Part shown: positions 1 through 5,538 of the stretch, piece after piece
Numbering within the stretch: the stretch's first letter is position 1
How the letters are laid out: each line of letters begins with the position of its first letter
Source of the DNA: Bacillota bacterium
GTDB lineage: Bacteria > Bacillota > UBA4882 > UBA8346
Direction of reading: 5' to 3'
Length of the DNA: 6,763 nt
NCBI GenBank assembly: GCA_028282485.1
Contig: JANQHU010000353.1
Span: 1-6,763, forward strand
Notes under the pieces: generated by a model
Told to the model about the DNA's origin: nothing
Seen by the model: the letters and a program-made list of their open reading frames with translations, nothing else
Databases searched by the model: none
Made by a program: the position numbers and the translations under genes

Positions 1-26
1 GGAGCGGGGGGATGAAAGGAAGGGCC

Positions 27-43
27 GGAAACCTTCGGTTTCC
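27..43. repeat. Short hairpin in the upstream intergenic region
   Basis: GGAAACC (27-33) and GGTTTCC (37-43) are perfect inverted copies separated by TTC, giving a 7-bp stem. No T-run follows, so it is not a standard intrinsic terminator. It lies just ahead of a second, longer inverted repeat and may belong to the same intergenic repeat unit. Function is unknown. Confidence 0.5.
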
Positions 44-47
44 TGCG

Positions 48-80
48 ACTTTTGGTTACTTTTGGTCGTACAAAAGTAAC
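48..80. repeat. Tandem repeat plus perfect 10-bp inverted repeat
   Basis: ACTTTTGGT occurs twice with a 10-bp period (48-56 and 58-66). The second copy is part of a perfect inverted repeat, GTTACTTTTG (55-64) and CAAAAGTAAC (71-80), with a 6-nt GTCGTA loop. The right arm is followed by TCTCTAATGT rather than a T-run, so a classical Rho-independent terminator is unlikely. Similar GGTTACTTTT / AAAAGTAAC hairpins are common as dispersed intergenic elements in bacterial genomes. That resemblance is from memory and could not be tested here. Confidence 0.6.
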
Positions 81-137
81 TCTCTAATGTATTCAAAAAA
101 TTTCGCCATATACTACTAGCAAAAACTTGCTAATTTA

Positions 138-146
138 TGCTATAAT
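138..146 (+). promoter_or_regulatory. Extended -10 promoter of the biosynthetic operon
   Basis: TGCTATAAT is a perfect extended -10 (TG at 138-139, one base, then consensus TATAAT at 141-146). No good -35 lies 16-18 bp upstream (the region reads AGCAAA), as expected for extended -10 promoters read by the housekeeping sigma factor. Transcription would begin near 152-154, leaving a leader of about 37 nt before the ATG at 190. No operator or riboswitch-like structure is evident in this short leader. Confidence 0.7.
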
Positions 147-179
147 TCATACTAATATCAATATTATCATAGGCTTTCC

Positions 180-186
180 AAGGAGA
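180..186 (+). promoter_or_regulatory. Ribosome binding site that fixes the start at 190
   Basis: AAGGAGA lies 3 nt upstream of ATG 190 (4 nt from the last G of GGAG). This strong Shine-Dalgarno match supports ATG 190 over the in-frame TTG at 127. The TTG lies upstream of the predicted -10 box and would be outside the transcript. Confidence 0.8.
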
Positions 187-189
187 CCG

Positions 190-2814
190 ATGCGTTATTT
201 TAATTACTTAACCACTCAGCAGGAAGAAAAAATTTTTTATCAGAAACCAACTGCTTTTGATAAATATAGTGAGCCTTCTCTGTTAGCGGCTGCCCTAGGT
301 GCTACTCTCTATATGCCGGCGACGCGGGAGAATATTGCGGCGGAGTTGCTAGCGGGGAAGTATCCGGATTTGGTTTCTTTAGTGATCTGTCTGGAAGATG
401 CTATCGGGGATGAGGAGATTGGTCCAGCGGAAAAGAATTTGCTGGCTAATTTGCGTGCGATTAATGATTCTTATCAAAAAAACGAACTGGTTCTGCAGGA
501 GCTGCCTTTGATCTTTGTGCGAGTACGTCATCAGGAACAGATGCTACGGCTGTGGCAGCAGGCTGGTTTTTTATTAAGGATCTTAACGGGTTTTGTCTTT
601 CCCAAGTTTACGGTAGCCAACGGCACAGGATATTTGGAAACTTTAAGCCGGATTAATGAGGAATTATCGGAACGGCTTTACGCCATGCCGATTTTAGAGA
701 CAGAGGATATCATTTTTGAAGAAAAACGCAGCCAAACTTTAACTGGTCTAAAAAAAATTCTGGATGCTTATTATCCCTTAATCATGAATATTCGGATTGG
801 AGCTACTGATTTTTCTAGTCTTTTTGGGATTCGCCGTAGTTATGATACTACTATCTACGAGATTGCGGTGATTAAAAATTGTATTGCTTCCATAGTTAAC
901 TTTTTTACCCGGCAAACCAAAGAATACACCATTTCCGGGCCGGTTTGGGAATATTTTGCGGTGGGAGAGCGTCTCTTAAAACCCCAACTGCGGCTCAGCC
1001 CTTTTCGTCAAACCTACGGCCCCCGGGGAGCGGGGATTCGCACCACCCTCTTAAATCAGTACGTTGACGGCTTAATTCGAGAAGTCTTGCTGGACAAGGA
1101 TAATGGGTTAACCGGGAAGACGATCATTCACCCTTCTCATTTACGGCCGGTTCAGTCTTTATATGTGGTTAGTCACGAAGAATACTTAGACGCTCGCAGC
1201 ATTATCCAGCAGAGTGGCGGAGAACTAGGGGTTTTTAAAAGCCCTTATGCCAATAAAATGAATGAGATCAAACCCCATTTAAACTGGGCCCGGAAGATAT
1301 TAACCAGAGCTCGGATTTATGGTGTTTTTAACGAAAAGCAAAACTTCACCGATTTACTTAACGTTACTGCCTTCTTCCCCCAGCATACCTATCCTATTGG
1401 TGATGATTTCCGATTAACAATTGCGGTGGAGAAAAACCCTTATCAGTTAGCCTTAGAGCAATTATTTTTGATCGCTTTTCGCCAAAATCGACGACGCAAA
1501 TTTTTGTTTGTGAGTAAAATCTTAGGGAAACACCTGCCCGTCGCTCCTTGTCTTTCGCTATTAGGCGGAGCTGCTTTGGCTTTGCGCTTTCTAGAAATAG
1601 TTTATCAGCAAGTTGATAGCAGAACGGAAGCAGTTATCGACTGCCTGAAAGGGCGGCAAAAACCATCGGAAATTTACCGGGAGTTACAAAAGCAGCCCTT
1701 AGTCTTACCCCAAAAAACCCTCTTTATCGGCTTTGCCGAGACGGCTACTGCTTTAGGACATAGTATGTTTGCTACTTTTGCTGATAATGGATATTATTTC
1801 CATACTACCAGAGAGGCTCTGATTGAGCTAGAACCCGTGATCTGTTTTGAAGAAGAGCATTCCCACGCTACTTCCCACCGAATCTACTCTACTAACCTTG
1901 ATCTTTTTCAAAAAGTAGAGCAAATCGTCTTAGTTGATGACGAAATCACTACCGGCAAGACGGCTTTAAATATTATTCGAGCCATTAATTACCATTTTCC
2001 GCAAAAACGTTATGTCGTGGCTTCCCTTTTGGACTGGCGTTCCCCCGCAGACCAACAAGCTTTTCGAGAATTGGAAACCAAATTACCATGCGAGATTATT
2101 GCCGTTTCCTTATTACGGGGCGCACTTAATTTGGAAGAAATAGCTCCCACTACAGCGGCGGAGCCGAACTTTAAAAATGAAGCCCCCCTAGTTGAAGGTA
2201 GTGAAGAAAGATTACCGGAGTTAAAAACAAAGCCCAAAATCACTTACTTAAATCTCGATTATCCCGCTTCTGTGCCCACCAAGCAGGTCACTTCCTATAA
2301 TTCCTTAGGTGAAATTAACTACTCGCCATATCTGGAAGCCACCGGACGTTTCGGGATTAGTTCCGCCGCAAATCGGCAGTTGGAAGCGGGGGTCCCCAAG
2401 ATTGCCGCCCTCCTCCTTGGCTACCGTCAGGCCGGAAGGTGCCTCTGTCTTGGTACCGGAGAATTTATGTATCTCCCCATGCAAGTAGCCGCTTTGATGG
2501 GAGCAGATACTTGGTACCATTCCACCACCCGCAGCCCGATTTACCCTGTGGATCGTGAAAATTATGGAGCACGTAATGCTTTTGCCTTTACCAGTCCTGA
2601 TGATCCCAATATTACTAATTATCTCTATAACATTCCCTACGGGTATTATCAAAATCTCTATCTCTTTTTAGAAAGGGAGGTTCCTCAAGAGCGAATGCAG
2701 CCTTTGCTTAAGGCTTTACAAACTATGGGCATTCCCAACATCTTACTTATTAAATGCCTCCACTCGAATTACGCGAAAACAACTACCCCAGAAGTAACGG
2801 AGCTAAATAGATGA
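190..2814 (+). CDS. Ter-associated fusion: CitE/HpcH-like C-C bond lyase + phosphoribosyltransferase (PRTase_2) + TRSP domain
   Basis: A predicted cytoplasmic 874-residue enzyme of the Ter biosynthetic module. Residues about 25-385 look like the TIM-barrel lyase family (HpcH/HpaI, CitE). They show LYMPATR (40-46), CLEDAI (67-72), a VRVR strand (110-113), PILETEDI (167-174, likely metal-binding Glu170), IGATDF (Asp207) and GKTIIHPSHL (309-318). Residues about 394-645 are a Ter-type phosphoribosyltransferase with GFAETATALG (514-523), EEEHSHATSH (554-563) and the PRPP-binding loop VDDEITTGKT (582-591). A polar, acidic linker of about 50 residues leads to the TRSP domain (about 719-859), which contains its namesake TRSP motif (780-783). 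I recall these parts more often as separate adjacent genes, so the fusion is notable. The start is ATG 190, chosen from the RBS and promoter. The stop overlaps the next gene by 4 bp. Domain identity is recognised from motifs. The substrate is unknown; joint production of a ribosylated or nucleoside-like metabolite is a published prediction for the family. Confidence 0.9.
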   Translation: MRYFNYLTTQQEEKIFYQKPTAFDKYSEPSLLAAALGATLYMPATRENIAAELLAGKYPDLVSLVICLEDAIGDEEIGPAEKNLLANLRAINDSYQKNELVLQELPLIFVRVRHQEQMLRLWQQAGFLLRILTGFVFPKFTVANGTGYLETLSRINEELSERLYAMPILETEDIIFEEKRSQTLTGLKKILDAYYPLIMNIRIGATDFSSLFGIRRSYDTTIYEIAVIKNCIASIVNFFTRQTKEYTISGPVWEYFAVGERLLKPQLRLSPFRQTYGPRGAGIRTTLLNQYVDGLIREVLLDKDNGLTGKTIIHPSHLRPVQSLYVVSHEEYLDARSIIQQSGGELGVFKSPYANKMNEIKPHLNWARKILTRARIYGVFNEKQNFTDLLNVTAFFPQHTYPIGDDFRLTIAVEKNPYQLALEQLFLIAFRQNRRRKFLFVSKILGKHLPVAPCLSLLGGAALALRFLEIVYQQVDSRTEAVIDCLKGRQKPSEIYRELQKQPLVLPQKTLFIGFAETATALGHSMFATFADNGYYFHTTREALIELEPVICFEEEHSHATSHRIYSTNLDLFQKVEQIVLVDDEITTGKTALNIIRAINYHFPQKRYVVASLLDWRSPADQQAFRELETKLPCEIIAVSLLRGALNLEEIAPTTAAEPNFKNEAPLVEGSEERLPELKTKPKITYLNLDYPASVPTKQVTSYNSLGEINYSPYLEATGRFGISSAANRQLEAGVPKIAALLLGYRQAGRCLCLGTGEFMYLPMQVAALMGADTWYHSTTRSPIYPVDRENYGARNAFAFTSPDDPNITNYLYNIPYGYYQNLYLFLEREVPQERMQPLLKALQTMGIPNILLIKCLHSNYAKTTTPEVTELNR

Positions 2815-3944
2815 ATCAATTAAATAATACGCTCACCCTACCGACCCCGGCTCGGATGGGGAGCTATTCCGAAGCAGATGTCACTTTTTTGTTAAAAGAT
2901 TTGAGCCAGATCCCCATTGAAAAAACCAACGAGGAACGAGAAGCGGCCATCCAAAAAGGCGGTCACTACTCGGAAATGCTACCCATTGAGTATCAACCGC
3001 CCGCTGCTTATTTAGAGCTGTTTCACCGTTCTTTAGCAGCCAACGCGGCTAAAATTGCTATTGCCGTCGGAGTAGTCGCTCGGGTTCTCTGGCAAAAACA
3101 CGGCTCCCAATTGCTGATTGCCTCTCTGGCTCGAGCCGGTACTCCCATCGGCATCCTCATTAAACGCTATTTGGCTTATCAATATAGTCTGGATGTCCCT
3201 CACTACAGCTTATCCATTATCCGGGGCAAGGGAATTGACGAGAATGCCCTTCATTATCTACTGGCCAAACATCCTGACTTAACAATCCAATTTGTGGATG
3301 GCTGGACTGGCAAAGGAGCTATTTTTCAAGTTCTCCATCAGGCTTGCCATACATTTTACCGCCGCTATCAACTCCCTTTAAATAGTGATTTGGCGGTTTT
3401 AGCCGATCCAGGCCACTGTGCCGCCATCTATGGGACCCGCGAAGACTTCCTCATTCCAAGTGCCTGTTTGAATGCCACGGTTTCCGGGCTAATTAGCCGC
3501 ACCGTTCACCGCCCCGATCTTATTCTAAAAGAAGATTTCCACGGGGCCAAATATTATCAACATTTACAAAACGACGACGTTTCCCATCTCTTCATTGAGT
3601 CGATCACCGCCCGGTTTCGGGAAGTTACCCCCCAGATTGACCAGGAAGTGAAAACACTTGATCAGTTCACGGCTACACCCACTTGGGAAGGCTTAAAAAG
3701 TGTTCGGCGGATTCAAAAAGACTTTGCCATTGAGGACATTAATTTTATTAAACCCGGGGTCGGCGAGACCACCCGCGTTCTCCTCCGGCGCGTCCCCTGG
3801 AAAGTCTTAATTAAGCAGGAAAATCCAGAAAATTTAGGGCATATTCTTTTCTTAGCCCGAGAACGCCAGGTTCCCGTCGAAGTCTATCCCCAGATGGCTT
3901 ATCAGTGCTGCGGCCTAATTAAACCTCTATCCCCAAACAACTAA
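2811..3944 (+). CDS. StiP/PRTase_1 family protein with C-terminal PELOTA-like RNA-binding domain
   Basis: A 377-residue protein that starts inside the stop of the preceding gene (ATGA overlap), with GGAG at 2799-2802 placed 8 nt upstream, so translational coupling is likely. Residues about 15-275 carry the family signature: GSYSEADVTFLLKDL (17-31), GGHYSEMLPIEY (50-61), SLARAGTPIGILIKRYL (about 104-120), PHYSLSIIRGKGID, FVDGWTGKGAI, LADPG, GTREDFLIPSACLN and VSGLISRT. The family was first named a cysteine protease (StiP). It was later treated as a phosphoribosyltransferase-fold family, and the DGWTGKG segment resembles a PRPP loop. The C-terminal ~70 residues (IKPGVGETTRVLLRRVPWKV through CCGLIKPL) match the PELOTA-type RNA-binding domain found fused to this family. 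The protein is predicted to be cytoplasmic and to act in the same pathway as the lyase-PRTase fusion. Whether it transfers ribose phosphate, cleaves protein or binds RNA has not been shown. No truncation is seen. Confidence 0.9.
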   Translation: MNQLNNTLTLPTPARMGSYSEADVTFLLKDLSQIPIEKTNEEREAAIQKGGHYSEMLPIEYQPPAAYLELFHRSLAANAAKIAIAVGVVARVLWQKHGSQLLIASLARAGTPIGILIKRYLAYQYSLDVPHYSLSIIRGKGIDENALHYLLAKHPDLTIQFVDGWTGKGAIFQVLHQACHTFYRRYQLPLNSDLAVLADPGHCAAIYGTREDFLIPSACLNATVSGLISRTVHRPDLILKEDFHGAKYYQHLQNDDVSHLFIESITARFREVTPQIDQEVKTLDQFTATPTWEGLKSVRRIQKDFAIEDINFIKPGVGETTRVLLRRVPWKVLIKQENPENLGHILFLARERQVPVEVYPQMAYQCCGLIKPLSPNN

Positions 3945-3987
3945 GGACCGCTAGGAAAAACTAAAGATACAAGGAAGGTAGATACTA

Positions 3988-4794
3988 ATGCTTTTTGCCA
4001 GTGATCTCGATCGCACTTTAATTTATTCCACTAGATTTGCAGACCCAAACGCCCATCCCCTCAAATCAATTGAGACTAAAGATGAGGCTCCTATCAATTA
4101 TATCTACGAAGTAGTACTGGATAAACTAAAAAAACTAGCCCAAAAGTTACATTTCATTCCGGTAACTACCAGAACAATCCAACAATATCAACGAATTACC
4201 CTCTTTCATCAAGAAATAGTTCCTCCTTATGCTATTGTTAGTAATGGAGGCAATATTTTAGTCCATGGCCAACTAGATCGCCAATGGAATCGCCATATAA
4301 AAAAAAGAATAGATCAAGAAGCCCTACCCTTTGCTGAAATCTGGCAAGAATTCGGCCGACTAACTTCTCCCCAGTGGCTTTTAGCCCAAAGAACTGCCGA
4401 TGACCTCTTTTATTATTTTATCGTTCAGGAAACCCTGGTTCCGACTGCGGCGTTAGAGGAGTTACGCCCCTGGTTAACAGCCTCTGGTTGGTCTTTGTCT
4501 ATGCAAGGCCGCAAAATTTACCTTGTACCTAGTTGTCTCAGTAAATGGAATGCGGTACTCTATATTAAAGAAAAACTAGGCCTGGATTGTAAAATTGCCG
4601 CTGCTGGCGATTCGTTGCTAGATCTCTGCATGCTGGAAAAAGCTGATTATAGTTATCTCCCGGCTCACGGAGAAGCCGTTAAGGCTTTGCCCCAAAATCA
4701 TCACAAAGAGCAGCAAATCCTGCTAACCAAACACCAGGGCCACTTAGCCGCTGCCGAAATTTTAGATGAAATAACGGCTTTACTTGAGGCTTGA
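3988..4794 (+). CDS. HAD-superfamily phosphatase (Cof-like, C2 cap), Ter operon type
   Basis: A 268-residue soluble hydrolase with all four HAD motifs. Motif I is DLDRT (Asp6 nucleophile, Asp8 acid/base). Motif II is the VTT segment (Thr60 or Thr61). Motif III is Lys186 in LSKWNAV. Motif IV is GDSLLD (207-212). The stretch of about 95 residues between motifs II and III, opening with VSNGGNILVHG (84-94), fits a C2-type cap as in Cof and sugar-phosphate phosphatases. It lies 43 bp after the StiP-like gene, with AAGGAAGG (3971-3978) ahead of the ATG and no visible terminator or separate promoter, so it probably belongs to the same operon. In Ter biosynthetic clusters a HAD enzyme is expected to dephosphorylate the product of the phosphoribosyltransferases. 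That role here is inferred from context, and the true substrate is unknown. It is followed directly by the shared terminator. Confidence 0.88.
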   Translation: MLFASDLDRTLIYSTRFADPNAHPLKSIETKDEAPINYIYEVVLDKLKKLAQKLHFIPVTTRTIQQYQRITLFHQEIVPPYAIVSNGGNILVHGQLDRQWNRHIKKRIDQEALPFAEIWQEFGRLTSPQWLLAQRTADDLFYYFIVQETLVPTAALEELRPWLTASGWSLSMQGRKIYLVPSCLSKWNAVLYIKEKLGLDCKIAAAGDSLLDLCMLEKADYSYLPAHGEAVKALPQNHHKEQQILLTKHQGHLAAAEILDEITALLEA

Positions 4795-4796
4795 AT

Positions 4797-4835
4797 AAAA
4801 AAAAGAACGTTCTTAAAAAAAAGAGCGTTCTTTAT
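4797..4835. terminator. Bidirectional intrinsic terminator between convergent operons
   Basis: AAAGAACGTTCTT (4802-4814) pairs with AAGAGCGTTCTTT (4821-4833) in a 13-bp stem with one G-U pair and an A6 loop. Read on the minus strand, the stem runs straight into a run of T (complement of A 4797-4801), an excellent terminator for terD. On the plus strand the stem ends in TTT followed by ATTATCATTT, a weaker but plausible terminator for the HAD gene, whose stop codon is only a few bases upstream. Confidence 0.88.
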
Positions 4836-4862
4836 TATCATTTATAATAATTTTCTTAAGCT

Positions 4863-5441
4863 TTAAACTTGTAAGCCAAAATTTTGGCACAAAGCGGCTA
4901 GGCCCCCTTGGAAACCACTGCCGATAGCATTAAATTTCCACTCAGCCCCATGGCGGTATAACTCACCTACTACCACCGCAGTCTCGACACTAAAGTCTTC
5001 GCCTAAATCATAGCGAATTAATTCTTCCTCCGTACCATCTTTAAAAATACGGATAAAGGCATTGGAGACTTGACCAAAGTTTTGGCTCCGTTGTTGGGCA
5101 TCGTGAATAGTAACGGTAAAAGAAATTTTATTAATCCCGGCGGGAACCTTACTTAAATCAACTTTGATTTGCTCGTCATCTCCCTCTCCTTCACCAGTTA
5201 AGTTATCGCCCAGATGCGAGACAGAGCCCGACTGATGGGTTAAATTATTGTAAAAGACAAAATCAGCCTCATTATTAACTTTCCCGGACTCGCTTAACAT
5301 AAAAGCGGCGGCATCCAGATCAAAATCCTGTCCGCCATCATATTTATTGGTATCCCAGCCTAATCCTACTACCACCTTAGTCAAACCCGGGTTAGTTTTC
5401 GTTAAATCAACTTTTTGTCCTTTTTGTAAACTAATTGCCAT
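4863..5441 (-). CDS. terD: TerD-family calcium-binding stress protein
   Basis: A 192-residue full-length TerD domain protein, cytoplasmic, with no signal peptide or membrane segment. Family hallmarks are the N-terminal MAISLQKGQKVDLTK, GLGWDTNKYDGGQDFDLDAA (26-45), NNLTHQSGSVSHLGDNLTGE (65-84), EGDDEQIKVDLSKVP (86-100) and the YRHGAEWKFNAIGSGF region (162-177). The Asp-rich GWD/DFDLD and DNLTGEGEGDDE segments supply Ca2+ ligands in characterised TerD proteins and are intact here. TerD proteins (also called CabC, YceD and general stress protein 16U) are linked to tellurite, oxidative and envelope stress resistance; their molecular role is unsettled. The start has a strong AGGAGGG site. The gene follows the Ca2+ pump gene in the same orientation after 97 bp and converges on the biosynthetic operon. 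Only one TerD copy is visible, with no TerB, TerC or TerZ nearby within the window. Confidence 0.96.
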   Translation of the reverse strand: MAISLQKGQKVDLTKTNPGLTKVVVGLGWDTNKYDGGQDFDLDAAAFMLSESGKVNNEADFVFYNNLTHQSGSVSHLGDNLTGEGEGDDEQIKVDLSKVPAGINKISFTVTIHDAQQRSQNFGQVSNAFIRIFKDGTEEELIRYDLGEDFSVETAVVVGELYRHGAEWKFNAIGSGFQGGLAALCQNFGLQV

Positions 5442-5448
5442 GAATATT

Positions 5449-5455
5449 CCCTCCT
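5449..5455 (-). promoter_or_regulatory. Strong ribosome binding site of terD
   Basis: On the minus strand this reads AGGAGGG, a near-perfect Shine-Dalgarno sequence 7 nt upstream of the terD ATG. It suggests efficient translation and confirms the start at 5441. Confidence 0.85.
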
Positions 5456-5462
5456 AAATATT

Positions 5463-5491
5463 GTTATATTTAATCTCGACTCCCTTGGTAA
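5463..5491 (-). promoter_or_regulatory. Possible terD promoter
   Basis: On the minus strand, TTACCA (5491-5486, 4 of 6 to consensus) and TATAAC (5468-5463, 5 of 6) are separated by 17 bp. The predicted start near 5456 would leave a leader of only about 15 nt that begins at the Shine-Dalgarno site. That is possible but unusually short. terD could instead, or in addition, be read from the upstream ATPase gene, since no convincing terminator lies in the 97-bp gap. Confidence 0.35.
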
Positions 5492-5538
5492 TACTTCTAT
5501 TCCAGTTAACAGAATCCTTCAAAGCGGTAGCTCTTTGC

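Noticed and set aside
12..119. A 35-codon open frame with ATG at 12 and GGAG at 1-4, stop TAG at 117-119
   Set aside because: It translates across both inverted repeats, and its peptide (with a TFGYFWSYKSN stretch) is just the reading of the hairpin DNA. No recognisable domain is present. A second frame also runs open through the same repeat, so openness here is not evidence of coding. It could be the tail of an upstream gene, but nothing supports that.
2010..2652. Minus-strand open frames at 2010-2243 and 2305-2652
   Set aside because: They lie antisense to the strongly conserved PRTase and TRSP regions, lack a convincing start context and show no known motif.
4792..4860. Possible alternative code reading TGA as an amino acid
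   Set aside because: The TGA at 4792 is followed at once by the terminator stem, and the TGA at 2812 sits in a classic ATGA overlap with the next gene. Both behave as real stops.
5521..5538. Possible terminator between the ATPase gene and terD (CAAAG...CTTTG on the minus strand)
   Set aside because: The stem is only 5 bp with an 8-nt loop and no following T-run, too weak to separate the two genes.
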